Assembly: GCA_002778195.1 (NCBI GenBank)
Contig: PCDI01000002.1
Location: forward strand, 1,943,628-2,007,627
DNA length: 64,000 nucleotides
From: Raffaelea ambrosiae
Taxonomy: Eukaryota; Ascomycota; Sordariomycetes; Ophiostomatales; Ophiostomataceae
Direction: 5' to 3'
Below are positions 23,102-35,230 of the stretch, one piece after another. The notes under the pieces were generated by a model that was given only the letters and a program-made list of their open reading frames with translations, was not told the DNA's origin and searched no databases. Numbering within the stretch: position 1 is the stretch's first letter; each line of letters starts with the position of its first letter. A program made the position numbers and the translations under genes.

Positions 23102-25226
23102 TCACACCAGTGCTGGCAGAATAGGCCTGGCTGTCATGACCCACTGCATCTTCGTAACGTAGTCCAGGTATCCTTGGGATGGATCAGCCAAGTCATCCTG
23201 CGACCAGACAGCCGACAACAGGCACTCTGAATCTGCCCTTCTTGCCTCTTCATCGTACGTGTCGCGCTTGCCGCAGGTGACTGGTGTTTTCAGCCGAAGT
23301 TGGACCAGGTCTAGCACACTGCGGCGGCGCTCCTCTGTAGCTGCCTCGCTGCCAATGAGAAACAACGAAAACGGCATAACTCGCACATCTAGCCGGACGT
23401 ATTCGTCGTTGACGGCAAAAATCTCATCTAGCATGTTCTCGATTTCACGCGACGGTCCTGTCAGATGGCAGCAAGTCCGTTGGAAATAGATCCAGCAGGC
23501 GCAAAGGAAGAGGTATCTTTGTAGCTCCAGCGCCATGGAGGGATTGGCAATAACCTCGACATCCTCATCCGTTTTGCGGCTGCGGACGTCCACAATCTGC
23601 CGGAAAATTCTCCTGCTTTGATGAAGCCTAGCATCGAGCTCCGCCTCCAGCTCAAATTTCGCCTCCATGTGCTGCTGTTGTTTGGTGGTACTCAATGTGT
23701 TTTCTTTAACCTTGGAGACGTCCAAGATGCGGGACAGAAGCAGTATTTCGGACTGCATGTAGTCTCGAAGTTGAATTTTGTGCAACTATTACATGGAAGT
23801 AGACTGTTAGGCGGCAGACAAAACACACAAGGTGAACGTGGTTGGAATTAGATAGGAGCAGCTTACCGGACTCAGAGGATATCTGCAGTTGAATTCAAGC
23901 AACTCTCCTTTGAAGTTCACCTTCAGCTGGCTAGTGAGGTAAGACGGGCGTCGCCAATGGTCGATGCTAAATTTGGAGAGGACTTCGTGATAGAGGACGT
24001 ATCGAAAGAGAATGGCTGAATCGCTCCCTTCTGCGGCAAATTTGAAGGGGTAGGATTCGTACGTGTCGTTGAAGATCGTGCGCAGATTGCAGATGTACAG
24101 ACCCCAGAACACAGTCGAGTCCTCGCCCAGGGCAATCTGGTGGCCATGTTAGTCTCATCGAGAGTCTAATCACGAATTAAGCTGTGCTCTTTAACGTACT
24201 TCGGCTCGGCACAGGATCAGCCCTGCTGCCACATGTTGCAACGTCCGCGCCATGGTCAGAGTCTCCGTCTGGGCAGACTCCTGCAGCGACTTGAGGGCAA
24301 GAGACTTGAAGTGGAGGGACTCTTTCGCATTGCCATAGCGTTTCAGTGTTGCTAAGCAGAAAATGGCATACAGAACCGCCTTGGAGGATGGCGAGTCGTC
24401 CTGGAGGGACATGCGCAGCAGCAGATCGCGGAACTCGGCGGGGTTGCTGTCAATATGAGGCAGGGACGTAATGGCCTCGTGGTAGACTGCGAGACAAAAG
24501 CGTCAGCATGGAACAAAGGTTTCTACGTGTTTCCGCGGGCATTTTGGAAAGGCCTGGTCCTACAATACGACATCCAGTCCGAGCTTCCCACTTCGACGTC
24601 AGTGTACAGCGACCCTGGTTGCTTGATGATGTTTTGCTTGAAGATGGAGAACTCCTCGGGAGGGCCAACGCTCCGGTTGAACAGTATTTGCCTTATTTCT
24701 GTGCACGGGCGATGATGGGTGTCAGTTGGCCAGTCCGTCTTCGAACTGTTCTGCCGGGATGGAGACCACGTACTTTCATTGCGCACGTGCGGCAGCAGGT
24801 AATGCGCCTCTGCGTGTTCAAAGTACACGTTCACAAAATGGAAGAAAAGATCACCATTTCTCCCCCTCTTCTCGGGAAAGTTGAGATAGTTGCTTTGGCC
24901 CTTTGGTCCCTCGAGGAACCGCCGAGATTTTGGAGCCGGCCACGAAAGGGCAAATTTGTCCGCAGCTCGACACTCTCTGCGGGACTTTTGGCAGTTGCGG
25001 CATGTTGGCAAGGCGCCATCGCACTTAATCTTGCGTTCTAGCGAGGGAAACAAAGTCAGCAACAAAAAACGGACGCAGGTGAAGGCAAGGGACGTGTTCC
25101 GGACGCCGAGAAGCCCGAGTTGGGGGAAAACGAGCAAGGGCCAACAACGAGAGAGTTCCCACCTTTGCAGGTCTGGCAGCGCTTCTGATTGGCGGCTGGC
25201 GCCTTCTGGGGCTGCTTCGAGGCCAT
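23102..25226 (-). CDS. Zn(II)2Cys6 transcription factor, Fungal_trans_2 type
   Basis: Five exons: 25226-25163, 25037-24564, 24486-24200, 24136-23867 and 23785-23102, giving 592 residues. The DNA-binding zinc cluster CQTCKERKIKC-CRNCQKSRREC lies within the first 50 residues and is split by intron 1 inside the codon after TCK. The C-terminal two thirds match the fungal-specific regulatory domain in style: YHEAITSLPHIDSNPAEFRDLLLR, then AVLYAIFCLATLKRYG, with the closing region rich in amphipathic helices. A GTAGGA donor at 24563 is needed to join exon 2 to exon 3 in phase, giving SYFYHEAIT. It is transcribed divergently from the dehydrogenase at 25932, a common arrangement for a local regulator; target genes are not known. 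Confidence 0.85.
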
Positions 25227-25931
25227 GGATTGTTTGCGATCAGCTTCAATGTCCGAGAGGTCGACAAAACTTGCGAGCTGTAGCCGCTCAACCGTTATGC
25301 AAATCCGTGTAGGGGGTGTCTCTTTTCGGAGTTGAGATCAAGAGTTGATTCCGCATGGTTTCCTGATCAGGATGAATGGCAGTTTCGTGCGAGATGTAGG
25401 GAAAGCGCCCACAGTTGGTGCTGACAAACTCGCCTTGGCTCACGGAAGGCGCGATGGGCTTAGCGCGTTCGCCCAGATAGGAAAGCTGGCAACTCTGAGC
25501 GAGCGACCTTCGCTGAGTGGGGAGATGGATTTGCGACTGCTAATTGGCTGGGTGCTCGCCCTTGCCCCAACCTTTTTACATCATCATCAAATTTGCTTTG
25601 TCGGCATGGCATGGGGCAAGGCAACGATCGCATGGCTTGGTGCCCGGAGCACAATTTTGCCTACATCGGGAAGTCGTAGGGCTTTCTTGGCGAGAAGCCG
25701 AGAAGATTCTTGTTTCATTTGTCAGTTACGGAGTGTAGAGAGTTGCCGAATTTTTTACGCTACGAAGTTGCATATAAGGACCGCACCATGGCCAGCAGAA
25801 GAAGAGAAGAAGACATCTTTCAACAGCAGCAATCATTTTAATATCAAACAGACCACTTTTTACTTGATTCTTTTCAACAATCGAAACCATTGTGAAACTG
25901 TTTCTCTCACTGTACATTTTCTCCCGACAGT
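25227..25931. promoter_or_regulatory. Divergent promoter between Zn2Cys6 gene and SDR gene
   Basis: About 700 bp between two start codons facing apart. A TATA-like CATATAAGG sits at about 25770-25778, about 155 bp before the dehydrogenase ATG. No conserved reading frame is present. Shared control of both genes from this segment is an inference from position. Confidence 0.45.
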
Positions 25932-26991
25932 ATGCCTTCCTATGTCATTTCAGGTGCCTCCCGTGGCATTGGGGTAAGTACCGTCTTGTGCTCTGTGCAA
26001 GGCATGAAGAGGTATAGCTAACACAACAAACAATAGTTTGCCATTGCCGCACGGCTTTCGGCCGACAAGAACAACACTGTCGTCGGTCTTGTTCGCAAGG
26101 TTGACGTGGCCAAGGCCAAGTTCGCCAAGACGTTCCCGGACCGGAAGAACATTCACATCATCCACGGCGATCAGGATGACCGGAAGTCTCTCGAGGTAGG
26201 AATAATCCAAAGGGAACTTGGTATCATACTTTCTGCAGGAAAAAAAAGCGATACTGACCGGGATGTGTAGGCTGCTGCCAAGGCGACTGCCGAAATCACG
26301 GGTGGCGCTGTCGACGTCTTCATTGTCAATGCTGGTATTGGAGAAATCAACGTCACGCCTATCAGCGTCCAGTAAGTTCGGGATACCTGAGAAAAGAAGG
26401 GCAACACGATTATAAGGGGGAATACATAGAAGCTTACGACTTATCTACTACAGAATCAACCGCGACCCCGACCAGTTCGAGGATGAGATGAAACGAACCT
26501 TTCGCACCAACGTCTACGGCGTGATCTATGCGCTGACCTATTTTGCGCCACTGGTGGAAAAGAGCAAGCTCAAGAAGGCTGTCGTCATCTCGTCGGGCAT
26601 GGCGAACATTGATCTGGTCAACAAGGCTGGGGTTGCCGCTCAAACGCCATACGCCATGAGCAAGGCAGCGGTCAACATGGCCGTGGCCAAATTCAATGTC
26701 GAGTACCGTGACCGAGGCGTTCTCTTCTTCGCGGTCTCCCCCGGAGTGGTGGCCAGCGACCTCGGTCTGGAGCCCGGCCAAACACGACCGGAGCAGGAGC
26801 AAAAAGAATTGGAGCAGGCCTTTGCCTTCTTCGGCAGGGCCTTCAAGGAGATCCAGCCAAGCTGGCGCGGCACTCCGCTGACACCGGACGAGTCAGCGGA
26901 GATGGTGACGAATGTCATTGACAAGGCGACTATCAAGGACTTTGGCGGCATCATGGTGTCGCACAATGGCAACACCACGGAGTGGCTGTGA
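25932..26991 (+). CDS. NAD(P)-dependent short-chain dehydrogenase/reductase
   Basis: Four exons: 25932-25973, 26037-26195, 26271-26371 and 26454-26991, giving 279 residues, a usual length for classical SDRs. The cofactor loop SGASRGIG (residues 7-14) sits at the N-terminus and is cut by intron 1. VNAGIG follows, then the active site: serine in VVISSGMA and YAMSK with Tyr167 and Lys171. The fold resembles the fungal norsolorinic-acid-ketoreductase or sniffer-like group, but the substrate is unknown. The protein has no targeting signal and is probably cytosolic. It stands head-to-head with a Zn2Cys6 regulator, which may control it. Confidence 0.88.
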
Positions 26992-28165
26992 AGTGGGAGG
27001 GGACTCCAAGGATAAGTCGATACCAGAATAGGCATAAAACAATAGACTTGGCACACATCAACTTTTTTTTCTTCGCATTGGGAGGCTTGAAACAGTGGCT
27101 GTCCTACACTCGTCCAGTGTTAGAAGACGCTTCTGGGGCCTTACGAGTACTCTCACTGACGAAACAATCCATGAAATGGCACCAAATAAAGCGCCACCTG
27201 GGCATGCCGCACGCCCTTCTGGGCCAGCACGGTTGCTATTTCGCGAGACTACTTGTAGGCAGCTGTGGTATCCGTGGGGTGATTGCCATCGTTCCTAGCC
27301 GCCGACCTTGATGTCTGCGGAATATGATGGGCAGGTCCCGTCTTGTTCCCGGTGGCGCCCGCAACGGATTACAAAAAAACCATAAGTTAAGTCTCATCCG
27401 ATTTTTGACGCTCGCTGGGCGTTAAACACATCGAGCCAATAGGATTCGCGATGCAAGCGCGAATAATGCATATTCAATCAACTTTTCGCTTTGAGCTCAG
27501 GTGAAATCTAGTCGTTCCTATACATTCTGTCAAACAAGAAAGGGTGGCGCTGCTGCAATTTGCATTGTTGTTCACGGCAAATAATACCGTAGACAACAAT
27601 GCGCCAGTAGTTAACTTTGTGAGGCGCAAGGCTACATTTCTTTTGCTCACGATTGTTGGAAAGACACACCACAAAAGCTGAAAGAACGCCCTGGGCTTCG
27701 TGTTTGTCTGTCTGAAAATAGATTGATATTAAACAATAAATAATAAACAATAACTAACTATCTGGTTGCTAGTCGTGGTCGTTATCCAGGAAAAGCGCCC
27801 ATTCCCTTTGTGTGGTATCATGCAGCCTGAAACTATTTCCTATCCAGGGAAAGAAAGAGGAGCGTCCTGCTTGGTCTCATGCCAACTAACAAGTCGAAAA
27901 TCCAAGATCAGCAAATTCAAATCCTTCCACCAACCATAATCCAATCCGTTCACACCAAAATGGCAATTTAACTGAGAACAGCACGCTCTGCTGATCCGGA
28001 TGCAAGTATCGTCTTCTTCGCCACGCACTAGCGAAGCGTATCCCCCTTCTTCTCTTCGTGTTCTCTTCATGTTCTCGTCATGTTCTCGCCGCTTCTTCCA
28101 TTTTCTCTCCTGTTGTCTTTGTACCATCTCCCCTTCTCGTCTTCTCTCCTTTACCCTTCACCCCC
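26992..28165. other. Spacer of 1.2 kb without a recognised gene
   Basis: Convergent spacer between the dehydrogenase and the sugar porter. It is AT-richer than the genes (especially 27350-27760) and has CT-rich tracts at 28010-28160, which belong to the 3' side of the porter. I see no conserved protein or RNA. Confidence 0.45.
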
Positions 28166-30126
28166 CTACGCAGAGGCCGCCTTCTCGACGTGATCGATGT
28201 CGTACTGCTTCTTGTAGTTGCGCAGGACATCGGCGTCCATGTGGCGAGAGAAGACATCCACCTGGGTCTCCTTGAACTTGCGAGCCGACACGCCCTGCTC
28301 GAAGAGCACATCCAACTCGGCAAAAGAACGGCCCATGGGCTCGGGCACGCGGAAGAATGTGTACACGATGCACAAGAAGCAGATGCCAGCCCAGAAGAAA
28401 CCGGCATAGTTGCGCCAGTTCCAGTAGCCGGGGTTGAGCATGTATGGTGTGAGGACGGCGCAGATAATGCCAACGATGATGCTGAGCGGGGTTAGTACTA
28501 CATTGTCCGAAAAGGGAAGGAGGAGCTAAAAGAGGGGAAGCGGGAGATGAAAAAAAAAACCCCCCAACACCAAAAAATGCGAAATATGAGGATAAAAAAT
28601 GGAGCCCAAAAACTCGAACGAAAAGGGGCTGAAAAATGCAATACAATATATTGGCAAGATCAAACAGAAAGGAGCCAGGAGGGTAGAACTTACTAAAGAA
28701 CACGGCCAAGAACGACAGTCTTGATCTGCAGGCGACGCGTAGAAATTTCCGACACGAGCGAATAGCAGACGGTGCCGACAGACAGCTGGTAGCACAGAGC
28801 CCAGCAGAGCATCATGCTGCCAGTAGCAATGGAGCCCTGGTTGCGGTGGGCCTCGGGGACCAGGCCGAGGAAGCCCATGACGAACAGCATGGTGCAGAGA
28901 CCGCAGAGACCGTAGAGGTAGAGCGAGCGGCGGCCAATGCCAAAGGTCATAAGGAACCAGGCGCCGATGACGCCGACGACGTTGAAGGCGTACTGGCCGA
29001 GAGCGAAGCCGTAGGCATTGTGGGAGCTGAGGCCGGCCTGCTCGAGGAAGTAGGTGGAGTAGTTGCTGAACGAGTTGCCGCTCAGGTTCTGGATGGCCCA
29101 GACCATGCACACGATCTCGGTGCGGCGCAGGTTGGTGCCGCGGAAGCAGTCGAGGTAGCTGGCGCCGCGGGTGGCGTCGCTCTCGAGGGCCGTGGTGTGG
29201 ACCATCATGGCAATGGTCTCGTCGGCATCGAAGTCAGCGTTGTTCTTGCTGGTGAGGCGGAGCAGCGCCTTCTTGGCATCGTCGATGCGGCCGCGGCGCA
29301 CCAGCCACCAGGGCGACTCGGGCGCGAAGGCAATGCCGATCATCAGCGGCACCGGCCACATCCACTGCAGGGCGTAGGGGATGCGGTAGGCCCACTGGTC
29401 GGTGCGGTCGAGCATGCCCATGATGACGCCGATGCCGATCAGCTGGCCGATGCCCCAGCAGGCGTTGACGTAGGTGGTCAGATGGCCGCGCAGGGCGACG
29501 GGGCACACCTCGGACGCGTAGGTAATGGTCAGCGTCTGGAAGACGCCCCAGGGGATGCCGCACAGGATCTCGGCGACGAGCAGGGCGGCCGTGTTCTTGG
29601 CCGTGAAGAAGATGGCAATGAAGCCGGTGATGCAGGTCAGACACACAATCAGGGTGTAGCGGTAGCCGAAGCGCTCGCTGACGAAGCCGTTGATGAGCAG
29701 GCCGATCAGCTCGCCGCAGTTGGCACCGTTGCTCAGGCCGCTCTGCCAGGGCGCCGAGACCTCCCAGGTGCCGTCGGCGAGCTGCTCGCCGTACTTGCGG
29801 TTGAACTGGTCAAACGCGTAGAAGTTGTTGATCAGGCAGACGTCGTAGCCCTCCATGACAATGCACGTGCTGATGAGCACGCTCCAGAAGATGGCCTTGG
29901 GGTACAGCCGGATGCCCTCCCGGAGGCTCATGCCGTGCTCCTTGGCGGCGGCCGACTTGGCAAAGTCGATGACATTCTGCGCAGCCCTGCTCTCCTCACT
30001 GGCAGTGTCGTACTCCTGGAGGGCCGCAATGGCCTTCTGGTCCGCCGTGGGCAGCGAGCCGCCGTGGGCGCTGCTGGCGGCAGGCACAGACACGTCGGTG
30101 GCGGCGTCCGTCTTGGGCTCAGCCAT
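28166..30126 (-). CDS. MFS sugar porter, alpha-glucoside/maltose type
   Basis: Two exons, 30126-28694 and 28481-28166, encode 582 residues. Twelve membrane helices are predicted from about residue 80. Sugar-porter signatures are present: SERFGYRYTL after helix 2, PESPWWLVRRGRIDDAKKAL before the central loop, and PEPMGRSFAELDVLFE after helix 12. The region NLSGNSFSNYSTYFLEQAG and the long N-terminal tail resemble fungal Mal31/Mph-type proton symporters, so alpha-glucosides are likely substrates, though this is inference. Without the splice the frame would stop two residues after VLGRV; the join gives GRVLYIIVGIICAVLTPY. A purine-rich (coding-strand CT-rich) leader of about 200 bp precedes the ATG. 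Confidence 0.9.
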
Positions 30127-32101
30127 GGTGTGTGGTGAAGGGGGAAGGGGGGTGATCGGAGAGTAGACGGCAGCAAGAGGCGGTGACGGAAAAAGAGAGG
30201 GAGGGGGATGGGCGACGCGGAGTGAGGGGAAAAGAAAAAGGAGGTGAGGAGTAGAGAGGAGACGGAGGCGAGAGGAGAAATGATGCGGCAATGCGCGGCA
30301 GGAATTGGAGACGGGTGCACAGAGTTGGAGAGAAGGAGGCGGGCAGTTGGAGAGAGGCGACGAGTTTAAATGGAAGTCGGGAGGGACCGAGTGTGCGTTG
30401 CGGCAAAACGGCTGGGAAGGGGAGCAGATCTCGATGGAAAGATAGAGAAATCAGAGATTTTGCCCAAAAGGGCAAAGAAGGAAATCGAATCAGAGCAGGC
30501 AAGACCACAGAATCGTGCCAGAGACCAGAAAAGTGGGGGACGGCCGTTGAAAAAGTGTCACAACCGACGTGAGCCCGGGAGTCTGGCGAGATAAGAGAAG
30601 CGCTGTCCGATCGTACGAGGGTCAGACTGTTGTGTCCGGACTCCAGGGACGAGCCATCATCACGGGGCCTTTTTGTGTGTTCCCGGCAGCAGGAGCGATG
30701 CCATTGCCAGTCCCTCGTGCCTTCCCGAGGCGGATGACTGCCAGCAGCGACTTCCTTCCACACGTGGACGGCGCGGGCTTAGTGTTCTACGGCTTTGGTT
30801 TTTTTTCCTCGACTTCCGGGCCTACTGGTTTTCGCGCGCGCCCTTGCCCTTACCCCTCGCGCAGGTTCTCCATCCCCTGGGCCAGATTCCCATCCGCCTT
30901 GTTCGTCAACATGCATGGCTATCGCCCACGTTGCTTCGTGCTGGTTGCGCTCATTTTCTCCCCTAGGGCACCGGTGTGCCGTGCACATGGCTGGCTGGCT
31001 GGCCAGGGCGCCGTTGTGCGCCTTTTTGGCTGTCGCTGGAGGAAAGGCAGCGAAAGGCAGAGAAAAACATCGAAAACTCCGAGGGGATGTTGAAGCGCGT
31101 GCCGTGATTGGTCCGTCGGCGAGGGCTGTCGGCACTTGGGAGCCAGCGCTGTGATTGGCCAGCAGGTTCCAGACCCACTCCGCGATGGCTTCCTGGATAG
31201 CTCCTTCAGAACTCTCGTTTCCTGGAGATGCTTAAACGGCCCACCCGTCACGCGCACATCGAGCCAATCGAGCCACATCTGATTATCCAATATCTGGGGG
31301 AGCTCCAAGCTTATTGTCCGCTGCTTTTTCTACCGACCAGCATTTACGGGGTTGGCGCATGCGGGGAGACGCTGCTTGGCCCGTCCGCCCCCCCCCCTGG
31401 TCGCCCCTAGTGACCCTCCTTGAGGGCTACCCGCATGACGGAGAAGTAAGCCCTCCTCGGCCACGGGTCCTCCCCTCTGCCACTACTCTCCCCTGCTCTA
31501 TCCATCCTTTGCCCATCCGCCGTCGACGATACTTGCCCCCGCTGCATTAGCCTGTCGCCGCCAGCCCAGCCAGCCCACCCCCTTCTTCCAGGCTTGCCCC
31601 GGTTTCGTCTCGTGTTAGTGGTCGATCTCGTGGATGAGCTTGCGCGCGCCCCGTCTTGGGTCCTCGGCTACTATTGCGGGCGAAGAGTCTAACGTTTTGT
31701 GTGAGGCCGCGACTGATCGCTCTCGCTTCCTTTTGCCCCTTGGGCTGCCGTCATTTTTCCGTCTCTTTCGCCTATTTGGTCCCTGCTCCTCCTTCGCACA
31801 TTTTCGCCTTCTTCACCACCCTCGTCCATCTTGCCCGTTTTTCGTCGCTCAGTGTGCTCTGCCCCCGTCGCCTTGCCTGCCGCAGTGTTTCCTGCCCAGG
31901 TAGCTCGGCCTCGCCACACCCGTCGTCCATCTTGAGGCTCATGGCGTGTCTGTGACACAACAGCCCGCGTCACCACCGTTGCGGCCCCCTCCCGCGTCTA
32001 CCCTCCCGGTCAGGCCACTTCCTCGTGCGCCCTCCAATCTGGAGCGCGCCCAACCTATCCTCTGGCCTTCTTTACAAATCCCAACTCTTCAGCCTTGTTC
32101 A
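30127..32101. promoter_or_regulatory. Long divergent intergenic region, about 2 kb
   Basis: It lies between the sugar porter and the ten-exon regulator. The left 250 bp are a strong GA tract on the plus strand (the CT-rich leader of the porter). The right 500 bp, from about 31480, are CT-rich on the plus strand and form the leader of the regulator. Open frames across 30569-31960 have no recognisable protein content. Confidence 0.45.
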
Positions 32102-35100
32102 ATGACATCGCAAGAAGTACAAGTCCGACCGGCCGAGCCCCAGACAGCCGCCCCCTTCGGATGGTGAGTTTTGCACTCTATTCTTTGTTTTCTTCGGTTT
32201 TCCCCCTAGTTTTTTTTCTTTCCTCCGGCTTGCCTCCCTGGCTAACCCGCTCATCCCAGTCAAAATTGCCGAGACCAACATCTCAAATGTGCGTTGAACG
32301 ATACATACCGCATATTTGGGACCTTCTAACCCGCACCCCGACCTTTTCACGATATTCATCCACGAATAGCATGATGAAGCCCACCTCCTCCTCACCTCGC
32401 CTCCTCGTCTCACTTCTCCATCTTTCCGGCACAACCCCTCATTGTCTCCTCAGCTTCTCCTCACTCTGCCCCAACACACCCCACCCATTGTGCACTTTCC
32501 CGCCAATCTCGTTATCAAAGATGCTACGGCTGTTCCTCTTTTTGGATTGCTCGTAATTGCCCGGTATCACTAATCCGCAACCACCACAGGCGATCGCGGC
32601 ACGCCCGCCTGCGGCCGTTGTTTGGCCAATGGTAAAGAGTGCAGAAGAGGTTACAAATTCCGAGTCAAGTCAGGTAAGTGTAAACCCGCGTTTTTTTTTT
32701 CAGCCTCTCCATCCGCTTGGGGAAACAGGAAAAACTGAAGCATCGTGGGAAATTGCTTGCTCCGATATTTTCTCGTACCGTCGTCGTTAAATTCGTTTTG
32801 GCAGTCGATATTTTTACTGACTCTTTTTTTTACCCCCCAATAGGCCCGTTCAACCGGAAACAGCAATGGGTCAAAACACCCCGAAAACGTGAGTTTGTCT
32901 CTCAATCGAGTATGCTGAAAGTGCCAAAGAAGTCGCCCATCGCCATGAACTAACAAACCTTGTTTTTCCTCCTCTTCCAGTGGAGTTTATCGAAGACGGC
33001 GCTTCGGATGAAGGCGAGCTGCTTGAGGAAGACGCCCCTTCGGAACCGTCATTGTCGCCATCTGCCCGCGGCCGTGCCGCCGTCTCTGGTGACTGGAGAA
33101 GTCCAGGTTCCGAAGGCAGCCGCACGACACTGACAGTTGATGACCGGTCGCAACCCATTGCAGCAAACAATCGCCACACGTCGTCTCATCACCGACAATC
33201 GAGCGGCCAAAGAGCCCACGCTACGAGGTCTGGGAGCTTTTCACAGACGGCTGTTCGGCAGCAGGCCAACCAAAGTGACCAGGGTCAGGATCACCACGAT
33301 GCTCTGCTGTTGGATCTTCTCCCCCCTGCGCAGATCGCTCACCCACGCGCCCAGTCGCCCAGCGATCGCTTCATTGTCCACGATGAGATTTTCGAGTCTT
33401 CGCCCACCTTTGGCATGTCTGGACACCCTGAAATCCAGTCACGCATTTACCTGAACAAGTCTGTTTATCCATTGCAAGACAAACAAGAGGCAATCCTTTT
33501 GCGCCATTATGTGGAAAAACTGGCAATTTGGGTGAGTTTTTTTTTATCCATCCCTCTCGGTTTTTTTTTTCTTATCGAATTGTCGGTGGGGGGGTGTGCA
33601 GGCTACACATGCTGTTTCTCTTTCCACCCAGGGGAAATTATGGCAAGCTGACCGGATATTGCGGGAATCCTTCACACACAGCTCGACCTATGCGAACCAA
33701 CACGTCAGTTTAGTATGACCGTGCCCCAGAGGGCAGGGTCGTGTCAGGTTTTGCTTTATGCCATCTTTGCGCTGTCTGCGAAGCATTTGGCACACCATGG
33801 GTCACTGGATCCGTACGTCTCAGGCCGCTACCACCAGCAGTGCCTAAGAGAGCTCATTCCACTGCTGAGCGATGAGGCCACGGCGGCCGATGAGAATCTC
33901 TTTGCGTCCACGATCATTTTGCGGGTCTTGGAAGAAATGGAAGGTAAGGATGTCTGGTGCCCACCCCTTGTTTTTCTTACCTCCTCGGAACACTGCCGGA
34001 TTAAAAATAAAACCGAGTCGAGTCGCTTTGGCTGTTTCTTTTTTCTTTTTTCTTTTTTCTTTTTTCTTTTTTCTTTTTTTTTTTCTTTTTTCTTTTTTGG
34101 CTTTTTTGTGTTTACCTACTTACACTTGGGCAGTGAAACATACCGGGGTCGACTTCCACAGTTATCTTCTGGGGATCCATGCATTCGTCCATGGCCACGG
34201 CCCCAATCTGCTGCCCAACACCCTCAGTGCCGCGGCATTCTGGGTTGGACTGCGACAGGAGATTTATTCCGCCATGATCAACCACCAGCCAGTACTGGCG
34301 CCTCTGGCTCCTTCGTTAGTGGACGTGGCACGAAGTCTTGGCCCCACAGCCGACCAGGATTGGGCCAACCGGGCGGTCATCCACTGCATCGATGTGCTGA
34401 ACTTTTGTTTTGGCGATGTGCGGCAGCAGTCCTGGGACGAGCTGAACGCGTGGAACCAACGTTGGAAGGAGCTCGTGCCGTCGTCTTACACGCCGACGTT
34501 GGACAAAGAACCAGGTCCCGGGGAAGTCTTTCCAGAGATCTGGTTTCACAACACCTGGCACGGTAAGCAAGCCAAGCAGTGTGTGTGAGAACACAAACTT
34601 GGCAGGAAAGAAAGAAAAGAAAAGTGAGGATCGGAGGGGGGGGGGGGGGCCAAGAAAAATAAAACGGCGGTAGCTAATGCAGCGCAGTGACTGGTGTGCA
34701 GCATCACATTCTGGCTGAGCTGTATCTGATCAGCTTCGACCCCAACATCCCCCGCATCGGTGTACAACGCATAGAGGCCAGCAAAAGAATGGATGTAAGT
34801 TTGTGCAAGAAGCAAGAAGAGCTGCCCCAGGGGCAAGGGCGAAATGCGCTCCAATTATACACAAATGGCCTGCCCGCAAACCGGCGGAAATACGGCTGAC
34901 AAAGTGCAAAAACACAGGAGCGCATCAAATATCTCGTACGACGGATATGTGGTATTGGACTTGGCAACCAGTGGACTCCGCCAGCACTCTTTGCTACATC
35001 CATGGCCATTGCATCGTGTAAGTGAACGCAAGTGGTGCTTCGTGTGTCATCTCCTGAGAAAATGGCCTGACATGTGTTCTATGGCGGTAGTCGGCGACCG

Positions 35101-35230
35101 GTTCCACGATCGAGCCGACCAGGAGGCCATGCTCGACATATTGCGACTTACAGAGAAGGACCACGGCCGACCAACGGAGTCAGTACAACAGCAGATGATG
35201 AGATCATGGGACTGGCTCAGTGCTGATTGA
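32102..35230 (+). CDS. Zn(II)2Cys6 transcription factor, ten exons
   Basis: Exons: 32102-32163, 32260-32288, 32590-32673, 32844-32888, 32981-33531, 33682-33943, 34134-34562, 34688-34794, 34918-35017 and 35091-35230, giving 602 residues. Joining exons 1-3 restores a complete zinc cluster: C-QN-C-RDQHLK-C-DRGTPA-C-GR-C-LANGKE-C, with three cysteine codons lying at or next to splice junctions. Exon 2 is only 29 nt. Exon 4 adds the FNRKQQWVKTPRK segment usual after this type of cluster. Exon 5 is largely disordered (Ser, Gln, His). From residue 240 a Fungal_trans_2-type domain runs to the end, with WLDLCEPTRQFS, LLYAIFALSAKHLA and RRICGIGLGNQWTPPAL. Its neighbours are a sugar porter and myo-inositol oxygenase; a link to either is only suggested by position. 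The exact ATG is less certain than the rest. Confidence 0.85.

Noticed and set aside
30569..31093. 174-codon plus-strand frame in the 2 kb spacer
   Set aside because: No conserved sequence, composition unlike neighbouring genes, and overlapped by equally long frames in other phases.
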